Positions 1-6,491 are shown, numbered from the stretch's first letter. The stretch is 11,899 nucleotides of DNA from Candidatus Woesearchaeota archaeon (GCA_016203345.1 JACQMZ010000072.1:1-11899); one strand, 5' to 3'. The notes: generated from the letters alone by a model not told the origin. A program made the numbers and translations.

Positions 1-1
1 G

Positions 2-439
2 TATAGGAACACACACAAACTGTACATTAGAGGAAGGAGAAACATTCTAAAATTTTATAAGCAGATAGGATTTGTCAGTGAAATAAAAAACAAGAAATTG
101 GAGTTTGTAATTCTGCATTACAAGAAAGAGAGTTCGTTATATGATTATGTTCCCTTCATTTCTGATTACATTCGACAGCAAGTGGGTCATGTTGAATTTA
201 TAGACAAGCATAATTTTGATAGGTATGGCTCCATGCGGGAAAACTACCAACAGGTGGCGACTCTTACCTTGCAAAAAACAGGACAAGACGTTTCTTCGCT
301 TTTTGAATACCTCCTGACCTATGATTATCTGTTTGAGAGGGTAGTAAGGGTAGAACAATCAGGCATTGCGAAAGTGTATTCGGTCAAAGTGGACAGCGAC
401 TGTCATTCTTTTGTTGCCAACGGTTTTATCAATCACAAT
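2..439 (+). other. Intein in GyrA, C-terminal part (end of homing endonuclease plus splicing block F/G)
   Basis: The translated segment before the extein starts in a region resembling the second half of a LAGLIDADG endonuclease (LYIRGRRNILKFYKQIGFVS, about bases 23-82, matches the usual pattern of 'L-x-I-x-G-x-x-N ... F-x-x-x-IGF'). It ends in typical splicing motifs: block F (VYSVKVDSDCHSFVANGF) and block G with the penultimate His and terminal Asn (codons 434-439), followed by Thr +1 (440-442). The insertion point, just after the active-site tyrosine, matches that of the mycobacterial GyrA inteins (established knowledge). The intein DNA is visibly richer in A and T than the extein that follows, consistent with horizontal acquisition. 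Splicing residues at this end are intact. The N-terminal half cannot be judged. Confidence 0.9.
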
Positions 440-2509
440 ACGGAGGCGCGTCTCCAGCGCGTTGCCGAGGAGCTTTTGCAGGATATTGAGAAGGAAACAG
501 TGAAGTTTGTGCCGAATTTTGATGGGAGTCTGGAAGAGCCTTCTGTTTTGCCTGGTAAGATTCCTCATTTGTTGCTGAATGGGAGCACAGGGATCGCGGT
601 GGGTATGGCGACGAATATTCCGCCGCATAATATGCGCGAGTTGTGCAGTGCGATTATCGCATCGATTGACAAGCCGGATATTGGCGTGGAACAATTGATG
701 ATGTTTCTGCCAGGGCCTGATTTCCCGACAGGGGGCTTGATTTGTGGGACGGCAGGAGTGAAAGACGCGTATAGGACTGGTCGTGGTAAGATTGTCGTCA
801 GGGCGCGTCATCACGTTGAGGAAATCAAAAATAGGTTGCGCTTGATTATTTCTGAAATTCCGTATCAGGTGAACAAGGCGGAAATGATTGAACAGATCGC
901 GTCATTGGTGCGGGACAAGAAAATTGTCGGCATTTCTGACTTGCGGGATGAGAGCGATCGCGAGGGCATGCGTGTGGTGATTGAGTTGAAGCAGGGCATG
1001 AGTCCTGATGTGGTGATGAACCAGTTGTTTATGCACACGCGGTTGCAGGAGAATTTTGGAGTGATCAATCTCGCGCTTGTGGAGAATCAGCCGAGAATTT
1101 TGCCGTTGGTGGACATGATCAAATTGTTTGTTGCTCACCGGCAGGACATGGTGCGGAAGCGCACAGAGTATGATTTGCGTGAGGCCGAAAAGAAGGCGCA
1201 CTTGCTGGAAGGACTCATTGTCGCGTTGGACCATATTGATGAGATTATTGCATTTTTGAAAAAAACGAAGTCGACTGATGCTGCCAAGACCGGCTTGATG
1301 CAGGACTACCAGTTGAGTTCCGAACAGGCAGGCGCGATTCTGGATATGAAACTTTCAAAGTTGACGAATTTGGAGCAGGAAAAGATTCGTGAAGAGCACA
1401 AGAATTTGCTTGTGCAGATCGCTGACTTTAAGGATATTCTTGCGTCAGGGCAGAGAATTTTGTCTATCATAAAGAGCGAATTGGCTGACTTGGCAAACAG
1501 GTTTGGGGATGCGCGGAGAACTATGATCCAGCATGAGGGCGTGGAGGAAATCACGCATGAAGAGATGATCAAGCCCGAGGATGTTGTGGTGACAATGAGC
1601 CATGGCGGCTACGTGAAGAGATTGCCTGTTGACACGTACAAACAGCAGCGGCGTGGTGGCAAGGGCATTATCGCGGCTGAAACAAAGGATGAGGACTACA
1701 TTGAGCACTTGTTTGTGGCGAACACGCATGACAATTTGTTGTTTTTTACGAATTTGGGAAAAGTGCATTGGCTGCGCGTGTTTGAGGTTCCTGAAGCAGG
1801 AAGGTACGCGCGTGGTGGAAGCGTCGCGAATGTGTTGAATCTGGCGCCTGATGAGCGCGTGACCAGTACGCTGGCAGTGAAGGAGTTTGCAGAGGACAAG
1901 TTTGTGTTTTTCGTGACGAAAAACGGCATTGTAAAAAAGACAAGTTTGTCCTCGTATGGCAACCCGAGAAAAGGGGGAATTATTGCTGTTGGCTTGGATG
2001 AGAAGGACGAGCTGATAAGCACGATGTTGACTGATGGAAAAGCGCACGTAATTTTGGCGACAAAAGAGGGTTTGGCGATTCGGTTTGGCGAAGAGGATGT
2101 TCGTCCGATGGGAAGGGCGGCAGGTGGAGTTATTGGCATTCGTCTGCACGAGGGTGATTGCGTGATTGATGCTGTGGTTGCTGACGAAACAAAATCATTG
2201 TTGTCAATCACCGAGGGCGGGTTTGGCAAGCGGACTCCTATCGCTGATTATCGCCTGATTGGGCGTGGCGGGATGGGCGTGATTAATTTGAAAATTACAG
2301 ACAAGAATAAAGGGATTGTGGCAGTGAAGGCAGTGTCGGATACGGATGAGGTGATGATTATTACGAAGAATAATATCATGATTCGGACTCCTGCCGGCGG
2401 GATTAGTGTGGTGGGCAGGAATACGCAGGGTGTGCACGTTATGCGTCTTGCGGATGGTGATGAGGTCGTGGCGTGCACTCTTGTGGCGAAGGAAGAACAG
2501 GAGCCATGA
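2..2509 (+). CDS. gyrA: DNA gyrase subunit A, 3' part, interrupted by an intein (5' end outside window)
   Basis: The reading frame is open from base 2 to the TGA at 2507-2509. Codons up to 439 encode the C-terminal part of an intein (separate entry). From 440 the extein resumes with TEARL, the residues that directly follow the catalytic tyrosine in GyrA, so the tyrosine lies upstream of the window. About 689 extein residues follow: the rest of the breakage-reunion domain, a coiled coil around 1140-1500, and the C-terminal beta-pinwheel. The pinwheel begins with the GyrA box QQRRGGKG at 1643-1666, which marks gyrase rather than topoisomerase IV and is needed for DNA wrapping and negative supercoiling. 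Further blade motifs such as NPRKGG and GRGGMG are visible. The stop overlaps the next ATG (ATGA), indicating co-transcription with the methyltransferase gene. Archaeal gyrases are known to derive from bacteria. Confidence 0.96.
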   Translation, partial: YRNTHKLYIRGRRNILKFYKQIGFVSEIKNKKLEFVILHYKKESSLYDYVPFISDYIRQQVGHVEFIDKHNFDRYGSMRENYQQVATLTLQKTGQDVSSLFEYLLTYDYLFERVVRVEQSGIAKVYSVKVDSDCHSFVANGFINHNTEARLQRVAEELLQDIEKETVKFVPNFDGSLEEPSVLPGKIPHLLLNGSTGIAVGMATNIPPHNMRELCSAIIASIDKPDIGVEQLMMFLPGPDFPTGGLICGTAGVKDAYRTGRGKIVVRARHHVEEIKNRLRLIISEIPYQVNKAEMIEQIASLVRDKKIVGISDLRDESDREGMRVVIELKQGMSPDVVMNQLFMHTRLQENFGVINLALVENQPRILPLVDMIKLFVAHRQDMVRKRTEYDLREAEKKAHLLEGLIVALDHIDEIIAFLKKTKSTDAAKTGLMQDYQLSSEQAGAILDMKLSKLTNLEQEKIREEHKNLLVQIADFKDILASGQRILSIIKSELADLANRFGDARRTMIQHEGVEEITHEEMIKPEDVVVTMSHGGYVKRLPVDTYKQQRRGGKGIIAAETKDEDYIEHLFVANTHDNLLFFTNLGKVHWLRVFEVPEAGRYARGGSVANVLNLAPDERVTSTLAVKEFAEDKFVFFVTKNGIVKKTSLSSYGNPRKGGIIAVGLDEKDELISTMLTDGKAHVILATKEGLAIRFGEEDVRPMGRAAGGVIGIRLHEGDCVIDAVVADETKSLLSITEGGFGKRTPIADYRLIGRGGMGVINLKITDKNKGIVAVKAVSDTDEVMIITKNNIMIRTPAGGISVVGRNTQGVHVMRLADGDEVVACTLVAKEEQEP

Positions 2510-3564
2510 TACAGGGTTTTGTGCTCGCGCACCGTGGAACTGAGGACGTCGCGGCCGGGGAGTTGCGAAGTTGTGGCGCTGCGGATGTGGCAGTGTGTGA
2601 CTGTGGCGTGTTGTTTTCGTGCAGGGATCTTCCATCATTGTGCATAGTCGCATACCAATTGCGTTCTGCTCTGAAGGTTTTGTGGGTGCTTTCACAAAGT
2701 GACACTATCGATGTAAGCAATGTTGATTTTACTTGGGCTGCCGGCAAGTCGTTTGCTGTCAGGTCTGATCAGGATTCAGTTGACGAAGGAGACATTGGCG
2801 CGGTGATTGTTGACATGACAGGGTTAAAGGTGTCTTTAAGCAATCCTGCTGTGACTTTTTTCGTGACACAGTGTGGCACGAAAATGCTTTTTGGAGTGGA
2901 CGTGACAGGTATTGATTTGGGGCGCAGGGAGTATCGCGTTTTTTTGGGTCCGACGAGCATTAAGGGCACGTTGGCGTTTTCGTTGTTGCAGTGTGGTGGC
3001 TGGAAACCTGGCATGTCATTGCTTGACCCGTTTTGCCAGTCAGGTGCTGTGGTGATTGAAGCTGCTCTTGCTGCGAGAAGAATGCCTGTGGCATTCCATT
3101 TGAAGCAACAGCTTGCGTTCACGAAAATCGTGGAACAGGATGTCTGTTCTGCGATTGACAAGGACGTTCTGCCTGAGGAAAAGCTTGAAGTGTTTGCGTT
3201 TGATCCTCATTTCAAGCACATCAGCGCGACGCAGAAGAACGCGAAGATCGCTCAGGTGAACAAGTGCTTGGAATACTCGCGACAAGACATCGATTGGTTG
3301 GACGTGAAGCTGGAGAAGGACAGCATTGATTGCATCGTCACGTGCCTGCCTGCAGAAAAAGACTTGAAAAAAGGTGATATTCAGGCGTTGTTTTTGCGGG
3401 CGAAACCTGTGCTGAAAAAGACAGGAACAATCACGATTCTCACGCAAAAAAGACAGCAGGAAATTCGTGACACGGCAAAGGAGTATGTCTTGAAAGAGCA
3501 GAGAACTGTGTGGCAGGGACAGAGTGCCTTCAGTGTGATGGTGTTTACATGGAAAGAGAAATAA
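2506..3564 (+). CDS. THUMP-domain RNA methyltransferase homologue (Trm14/RlmL-like), motifs degenerate
   Basis: This is a 352-residue protein. The start is the ATG overlapping the gyrA stop (ATGA); the longer in-frame start at 2473 would lie inside gyrA. The N-terminal part (about 1-140) fits a ferredoxin-like/THUMP RNA-binding module. It is followed by the linker RREYRVFLGPTSIKGTLAFS and a Rossmann methyltransferase domain. Motif I is DPFCQSG (residues 174-180), where the family usually has DP(F/M)CGSG. The catalytic motif expected near 279-284 is TCLPAE, where active N2-guanine or N6-adenine methyltransferases carry (N/D)(P/L)PY. The Asn/Asp and Tyr are therefore missing. The family methylates guanine or adenine in tRNA or rRNA (Trm14 makes m2G6 in tRNA). 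This copy may have lost or changed its activity, but SAM binding could remain. Family assignment is good; the substrate is unknown. Confidence 0.8.
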   Translation: MIQGFVLAHRGTEDVAAGELRSCGAADVAVCDCGVLFSCRDLPSLCIVAYQLRSALKVLWVLSQSDTIDVSNVDFTWAAGKSFAVRSDQDSVDEGDIGAVIVDMTGLKVSLSNPAVTFFVTQCGTKMLFGVDVTGIDLGRREYRVFLGPTSIKGTLAFSLLQCGGWKPGMSLLDPFCQSGAVVIEAALAARRMPVAFHLKQQLAFTKIVEQDVCSAIDKDVLPEEKLEVFAFDPHFKHISATQKNAKIAQVNKCLEYSRQDIDWLDVKLEKDSIDCIVTCLPAEKDLKKGDIQALFLRAKPVLKKTGTITILTQKRQQEIRDTAKEYVLKEQRTVWQGQSAFSVMVFTWKEK

Positions 3565-3664
3565 TTTCTTCTTCCTTTTTATCTTTCAAATCGATAATTA
3601 CTCCGGATATGAATTCCCTGACACGCAGCCTAATCGTGCCATCACGTTTCTTCTCGTGTTTCAT
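3545..3664 (-). CDS. Possible small hypothetical protein or remnant (39 aa from the ATG)
   Basis: A minus-strand frame begins at the ATG at 3664 and ends at 3545, overlapping the convergent methyltransferase gene by 20 bp. The peptide starts MKHEKKRDGTIRLRVREFIS, continues with GVIIDLKDKKEEE and ends in SLSM. It alternates hydrophobic and charged residues as real beta/alpha segments do. The frame stays open upstream through the palindrome and into the tRNA-His gene without an earlier plausible ATG, so it could be the 3' remnant of a longer gene whose 5' part was replaced. I see no clear Shine-Dalgarno or TATA box. It is the only coding candidate in the 3565-3737 gap. I do not recognise the family. 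Confidence 0.3.
   Translation of the reverse strand: MKHEKKRDGTIRLRVREFISGVIIDLKDKKEEEIISLSM
3561..3592 (+). terminator. T-rich transcription stop after the gyrA-methyltransferase operon
   Basis: Immediately after the stop codon the plus strand is strongly pyrimidine-rich, with short T-runs (TTTCTTCTTCCTTTTTATC). There is no convincing hairpin. Archaeal RNA polymerase terminates at such T-rich stretches, so this is a reasonable 3' end for the operon. Inference from composition and position only. Confidence 0.4.
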
Positions 3665-3737
3665 GCTTTTGTCTTCGCGCGACTGTGTGAGCGTTAATTG
3701 TCCGACTGACTGAGCGAGGCAGAAGGGTTTTTTCTCA

Positions 3738-3782
3738 GCAAATTCCTGAACGAGTGCCGAAAGGCACAAGTTCGGAATTTGC
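3738..3782 (+). repeat. Structured palindromic element, copy A
   Basis: The arms are GCAAATTCC (3738-3746), a bulged T (3747), GAAC (3748-3751), GA (3752-3753), inner stem GTGCC, loop GAAA, GGCAC (3754-3767), AA (3768-3769), GTTC (3770-3773) and GGAATTTGC (3774-3782). All 9 + 4 + 5 base pairs are Watson-Crick. The same architecture occurs at 6871-6916 and 11451-11494. This copy ends 2 nt from the 3' end of the tRNA-His gene on the opposite strand and lies 173 nt after the stop of the plus-strand methyltransferase gene. Confidence 0.85.
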
Positions 3783-3784
3783 AA

Positions 3785-3935
3785 GGAGACCGGCGGGAAT
3801 CGAACCCGCTCCGAAGGCTTGCTGCCAATGTTATGCGCGCTCGTCAAAAACTCGTGGCTCCGGCGAAGCCGGGTCAACTCGTTTTTTGACTCGCGTGCCC
3901 ACAGGCCTCTATACTACCAATATACGACGGCCTCC
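3785..3935 (-). tRNA. tRNA-His (anticodon GTG) with a 79-nt intron
   Basis: Read on the minus strand, the acceptor GAGGCCG (from 3934) pairs with CGGTCTC (end 3786). The gene encodes the histidine-specific G-1 (3935) opposite C73 (3785), the identity pair for HisRS. The D stem is GTAT/GTAT. The anticodon stem GAGGC/GCCTT encloses the loop CTGTGGA (anticodon GTG) after splicing, and the T arm is GCGGG-TTCGATT-CCCGC. CCA is not encoded. The intron occupies 3820-3898, between positions 37 and 38. Its 3' end GCAG pairs with CTGT of the anticodon loop to form the 4-bp central helix, leaving 3-nt bulges GG|G and CA|A, the bulge-helix-bulge substrate of archaeal tRNA endonuclease. The exons are 3899-3935 and 3785-3819. 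Confidence 0.93.
3820..3898 (-). other. tRNA-His intron (79 nt) with internal long hairpin
   Basis: The intron is inserted at 37/38, the canonical archaeal position. It contains its own fold: GTCAAAAA pairs with TTTTTGAC, and inside this CCGGC-TTC-GCCGG forms a tight hairpin. The motif ACGAGTT occurs twice in the interior. No ORF or endonuclease fits in it. The hairpin probably only keeps the splice sites close together; any other role would be speculation. Confidence 0.85.
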
Positions 3936-3959
3936 ATGAAGGGAGAAGTAAGGGAAATC

Positions 3960-3969
3960 GTTTATAAAT
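3960..3969 (-). promoter_or_regulatory. TATA box for tRNA-His
   Basis: On the minus strand AATTTATAAA lies about 28-30 nt upstream of the tRNA 5' end (3935), the usual archaeal TATA-to-start spacing. It directly abuts the stop codon of the upstream membrane-protein gene, so the tRNA probably has its own promoter rather than relying on read-through. Confidence 0.6.
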
Positions 3970-3970
3970 T

Positions 3971-4480
3971 TCACTGAGATTGTGGTGCTTGGCTGAAGTG
4001 GTGAATGGTGTGTGGTATGACGAACGCGGCGACGTAGACTACGCTGACTATTGCTGGGGAGTGGGAGATGGTGGGAAGTTTGAGGAGTTCAATGAGGTCG
4101 TTTGAGAATCGTGTGATGATGTACACGTTGATAAGGGCTATTGCAGGGAGGAAAATGCTGGGCATGATGAGTGGTTTGGTTTGGACTTTTTCAAGGTGTA
4201 CGAGTACAGAGGTGAGTAGGAATCCGAAGAATACTCCCATGCCTGCAAGCATGGCGTACAACATGGCTCCTTGCATGATGACAAGGATTGGGACAAGCAC
4301 GACAGAGACAATGAACGTGCCAAGGATGGCTATGATGAGGAAGAGCCAGATGACGAATGTGTCAAGGGCGCGGATAAAGGGGGATTTTTTCTGTTCAGCT
4401 TCTTCGAGGGAGCGGAGGGCGTGTTGAACTTCCTGTTCTGACCATCCTTTGCGCTCGAGTATCGTGTGAAGTTGTGTCAT
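3971..4480 (-). CDS. Unknown membrane protein with four predicted transmembrane helices
   Basis: This is a 169-residue protein that I do not recognise as a named family. The first 35 residues are soluble and helical (ERKGWSEQEVQHALRSLEEA, resembling short UBA- or SHOCT-like helical segments). Four hydrophobic segments follow at about 42-68, 71-95, 104-124 and 142-161, the last followed by a His-rich stretch (HTIHHF). Positive charges lie in the N-terminal region, suggesting a cytoplasmic N-terminus. The start codon overlaps the stop of the upstream 154-aa gene (ATGA), so the two are translationally coupled and probably work together. Position beside NAC and Sec61-beta makes a membrane-biogenesis or small-protein insertion role conceivable, but that is only context. 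Confidence 0.75.
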   Translation of the reverse strand: MTQLHTILERKGWSEQEVQHALRSLEEAEQKKSPFIRALDTFVIWLFLIIAILGTFIVSVVLVPILVIMQGAMLYAMLAGMGVFFGFLLTSVLVHLEKVQTKPLIMPSIFLPAIALINVYIITRFSNDLIELLKLPTISHSPAIVSVVYVAAFVIPHTIHHFSQAPQSQ

Positions 4481-4941
4481 GCGAGGAGTTTTTCGACAAA
4501 GGAGACAAATTCTTGTGTTTTGTCAAAGTAATCTTTGATGATGTCTATCGTGATTTCGATTTGTTCATCGTCAACGTGCGCGGTCATCGTGACGTGGCGT
4601 CGGTATTCGTTTGACCTGTCGAAGCTGGCGTTGGCTATTTTTCTGAGGATGAGGTAGAGTTCGCAATAGTTTAGGACGTCTGGGTTCGCAGGGTAGAGTG
4701 TTTTGAAGATTTCGAGTTTCTGGCGCGGGAGTTGGGGTATCTTGTCAATTTTTTTTTGTTCAGATGCGCGTTCCAGCGCCGCCGAAACTGATGCATCATA
4801 CGCATTGATGAGTCTTTCCACAATGGATTTGAGAACGTCGACCGTGCGGGTGTATTTGAGGCTGACGTACAAGAGGTGGTCTGCCCGTTTCATTTCTTGG
4901 CGGGCGAGTTCTAAGGGGTCTTGTTCGTTTTTCAGCATCAT
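4477..4941 (-). CDS. Unknown all-helical soluble protein (154 aa), coupled to the membrane protein
   Basis: This protein begins MMLKNEQDPLELARQEMKRA and is predicted to be almost entirely helical, with no signal peptide or transmembrane segment. A conserved-looking core LYVSLKYTRTVDVLKSIVER (about 24-43) is followed by a charged linker and two further helices. A basic R115-R116-type cluster, RRHVTMTAH (114-122), superficially fits the R-x4-6-H signature of HEPN ribonucleases, and the helical content would suit HEPN. The evidence is weak and a non-enzymatic helical adaptor is equally possible. It is the first gene of a two-gene operon with its own palindromic TATA box; its ATGA overlap with the next gene argues for a soluble partner of that membrane protein. 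Either of two consecutive ATGs (4941, 4938) could start it. Confidence 0.72.
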   Translation of the reverse strand: MMLKNEQDPLELARQEMKRADHLLYVSLKYTRTVDVLKSIVERLINAYDASVSAALERASEQKKIDKIPQLPRQKLEIFKTLYPANPDVLNYCELYLILRKIANASFDRSNEYRRHVTMTAHVDDEQIEITIDIIKDYFDKTQEFVSFVEKLLA

Positions 4942-4965
4942 TGCCCTCTGGGCTTATAAGTGCTT

Positions 4966-4979
4966 GGTTTATATAAACC
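4966..4979 (-). promoter_or_regulatory. Palindromic TATA box for the 154-aa/membrane-protein operon
   Basis: GGTTTATATAAACC is a perfect 14-nt palindrome centred about 31 nt upstream of the ATG at 4941, implying a leader of only a few nucleotides. It lies just past the 3' end of the NAC gene. Because it is symmetric, orientation is set by flanking bases (BRE), and the plus-strand direction has no gene to serve. Confidence 0.65.
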
Positions 4980-4988
4980 TTGGTACAA

Positions 4989-5315
4989 CTAAGGTTTGAG
5001 GTCAAGTATGGCTGCCGCGAGGTCTCCCTGGTGTTTCTCGATGGCCAAGCGCGCGTCTTGTGCAGTTGCGCCTGTTTGCGCCACGACGGTGTCAACATCC
5101 TCTTGAGAAATGGAGATGACGCGAGGTTTGTCGATTGCTTTCCCCACCACTTGGTATGTTTCTTGTCCCATCATGTTTACTTTTGTCACTTGTGGCTGTT
5201 GGATGACGATGTCTTTGTCTTCACAACGGAAGATGACTTCAACTACTGATAAGTCTGTGGATGCGATGCCCATGCGTTTGAGGGCTTTCGCCATGTCTTG
5301 AGGTCGCAGGTTCAT
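4989..5315 (-). CDS. Nascent polypeptide-associated complex protein (archaeal NAC alpha)
   Basis: This 108-residue protein starts at the ATG at 5315, preceded by a GGAG Shine-Dalgarno-like motif 8 nt upstream and one nucleotide after the Sec61-beta stop. Residues about 30-60 form the NAC beta-barrel domain (DIVIQQPQVTKVNMMGQETY closely fits the family signature). Residues about 68-108 form a UBA domain (SISQEDVDTVVAQTGATAQD then AILDL). Archaeal NAC is a homodimer that binds nascent chains at the ribosome exit tunnel (established knowledge). Co-transcription with Sec61-beta is consistent with a co-translational targeting role. Length and both domains are complete. Confidence 0.95.
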   Translation of the reverse strand: MNLRPQDMAKALKRMGIASTDLSVVEVIFRCEDKDIVIQQPQVTKVNMMGQETYQVVGKAIDKPRVISISQEDVDTVVAQTGATAQDARLAIEKHQGDLAAAILDLKP

Positions 5316-5316
5316 G

Positions 5317-5490
5317 TTACACTCCAAGGAATGCTGAGCCATACATGTGCAGAAGGATGGTCAGCATGAGAATAGATATGGCCATGACAACAACTTGTCC
5401 TGGTCTGAATTCGATTTTTGACCGGTAATCGTCGAAGAATCTGGTAAGTCCTGCAGTGCTTGCAGGCATTTGAACGCGGTTGTCTGCCAT
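5317..5490 (-). CDS. Preprotein translocase subunit Sec61-beta (SecG-equivalent)
   Basis: This is a 57-residue tail-anchored protein. A short cytosolic N-terminus (MADNRVQMPASTAGLTRFFD) leads into DYRSKIEFRPGQVVV, the characteristic archaeal/eukaryotic Sec61-beta motif before the membrane. A single transmembrane helix follows at about 32-50. It is the small non-essential subunit of the SecYE-beta channel in the cell membrane. The ATG at 5490 is chosen because homology begins there and a TATA box sits 26 nt upstream, giving a leaderless mRNA; an upstream in-frame start at 5541 would pass through the promoter. It forms a two-gene operon with NAC. Confidence 0.93.
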   Translation of the reverse strand: MADNRVQMPASTAGLTRFFDDYRSKIEFRPGQVVVMAISILMLTILLHMYGSAFLGV

Positions 5491-5510
5491 AGGATGAAAT
5501 ATAAGCCAGT

Positions 5511-5520
5511 AATATATAAA
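5511..5520 (-). promoter_or_regulatory. TATA box for the Sec61-beta/NAC operon
   Basis: On the minus strand TTTATATATT is centred about 26 nt from the start codon at 5490, so transcription should start at or next to the ATG (leaderless). It lies back to back with the RNase P RNA promoter. Confidence 0.7.
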
Positions 5521-5540
5521 CCTTGATTTTTCTTTGCGCA

Positions 5541-5550
5541 CCTTTAAATA
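5541..5550 (+). promoter_or_regulatory. TATA box for RNase P RNA
   Basis: CCTTTAAATA is centred about 28 nt upstream of the deduced RNA 5' end at 5575. The two divergent TATA boxes (this one and 5511-5520) are only about 20 nt apart. Confidence 0.65.
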
Positions 5551-5574
5551 CGTCGCTCAGTTCATTGTATTCAA

Positions 5575-5954
5575 CCGGTATGGGAGGGTGCATTGCTATC
5601 GGGGCACTGTTGTGCTGCTGAGGAAAGTCTGCCCACCTCCCGCGTGATGAACGCGGGAAAGAAGTCACTGGTGAACGCATGAGCCAGCTCGGGTAACCGA
5701 GGGCAACATCACAGAAACGGTACCGCCTGCAGTCGATACGGAGGATGGCGTGAAGGCATTGGCGACAGTGCTGAGTAATCGGCTGACGTGACTGCGTGGC
5801 TGGATGAAACGGATCGTCCTCGCTGGTGCAAGCTCATTACGGGCGCTTAGTAGAATGCAATGACCGCCTGTCCCTCAGGGTCACACCTGAACCTTTGAAA
5901 GATCAGAGGTATTGGAGGCGTACAAAAGGCAGCTTATGCCACCCATGCCGGCCC
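5575..5954 (+). ncRNA. rnpB: RNase P RNA (archaeal type A)
   Basis: This RNA subunit of ribonuclease P matures tRNA 5' ends. The 5' end CCGGTATGGG (5575-5584) pairs with CCCATGCCGG (5942-5951) to form the 10-bp P1 helix. The universally conserved blocks are present: CR-I GAGGAAAGTC (5620-5629), CR-IV ACAGAAA (5711-5717), and CR-V around GCTTAGTAGAATG (5845-5857) followed by ACCGCC, which forms helix P4 with CR-I. The size of about 380 nt and the order of elements fit type A archaeal RNAs. It has its own TATA box and ends in an eight-T run. The apparent ORFs in this interval are not coding. Confidence 0.95.
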
Positions 5955-5962
5955 TTTTTTTT
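5955..5962 (+). terminator. Oligo-T terminator of RNase P RNA
   Basis: A run of eight T residues follows P1 directly. It overlaps the stop codon (TAA on the minus strand) of the convergent phosphatase gene, so the two transcripts share this boundary. Confidence 0.75.
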
Positions 5963-6491
5963 AGCAGAGCACGTCGCGCCAGTTTCTCCATGTAAGTCGC
6001 CGTTTGTCGACACTACGATTGTATGGTTGGTCGTAGAGGATGTGTTCCCAGGTTGGTTTTTCGCATCCTTCAATAGTTGGGTTGTCATCGACGAGAATAT
6101 CTGCAAGTACAAGTGTTTTGTCTTTTGTGATAACGACGCGGTCAAGCCATTCGCGTCCGAGGTGTTTTTCTACCCACTCATATTTTTCTGGAATGCAGTG
6201 TTTGTTTTTGAGGAGCGGGCTTGTGCAGATGAATATGTCGTGTTGTTCACGAAGCTGTGTTAATGCCTCCAGACTGCCGGCAACAGGTGAAAGGTTTGCG
6301 TAGAATCCTTTCGCCACGTAAATGGCTTCCACAGTCGATTGGTGCTCTGGAGGGTATTGCGCTTTGACGTGAAATGTGGTGCGTTGCTCGAGGGGAATGT
6401 GGGGAATGTGTGAATACTGGTCGCAAAGCGCGTTGTACACTCCTTGTTCAAAATCCGCAAGAACACCGTCCATGTCGACCAATACGCGCAT
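5961..6491 (-). CDS. 5'(3')-deoxyribonucleotidase-like HAD phosphatase (NT5C family)
   Basis: This 176-residue cytoplasmic HAD-superfamily enzyme has all four motifs. Motif I is VDMDGVLADF with nucleophile D6 and acid/base D8; motif II is FICTSP (T90/S91); motif III is a lysine in VITKDKT (around 123-125); motif IV is ILVDDNP (D135, D136). The segment SPLLKNKHCIPEKYEWVEKH after motif II is typical of the NT5C deoxyribonucleotidases, which dephosphorylate dUMP/dTMP-type nucleotides. It could salvage or balance deoxynucleotides; exact substrate is unknown. The start at 6491 is supported by the motif I position and a TATA box about 27 nt upstream (leaderless). It is convergent with RNase P RNA and divergent from the HTH regulator. 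Confidence 0.88.
   Translation of the reverse strand: MRVLVDMDGVLADFEQGVYNALCDQYSHIPHIPLEQRTTFHVKAQYPPEHQSTVEAIYVAKGFYANLSPVAGSLEALTQLREQHDIFICTSPLLKNKHCIPEKYEWVEKHLGREWLDRVVITKDKTLVLADILVDDNPTIEGCEKPTWEHILYDQPYNRSVDKRRLTWRNWRDVLC

Noticed and set aside
1445..2695. Long minus-strand ORFs (up to 234 aa) opposite gyrA, and similar ones opposite rpoD and uS4
   Set aside because: Shadows of the real genes produced by the G/T-rich coding strand; they have no recognisable domains or start signals.
3545..3877. 110-aa minus-strand ORF read from 3877
   Set aside because: Its first half is the tRNA-His gene with its intron and the palindrome; only the part from the ATG at 3664 could be coding.
3785..3935. 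tRNA-Gly or tRNA-Pro reading of the GTGGG anticodon region
   Set aside because: Only the His reading gives T33, a purine at 37, a paired anticodon stem after splicing, and the encoded G-1/C73 pair.
5575..6263. 145-aa plus-strand ORF around 5826-6263 and other ORFs across RNase P RNA
   Set aside because: They overlap the structured RNA and the antisense of the HAD phosphatase gene and show no family motifs.
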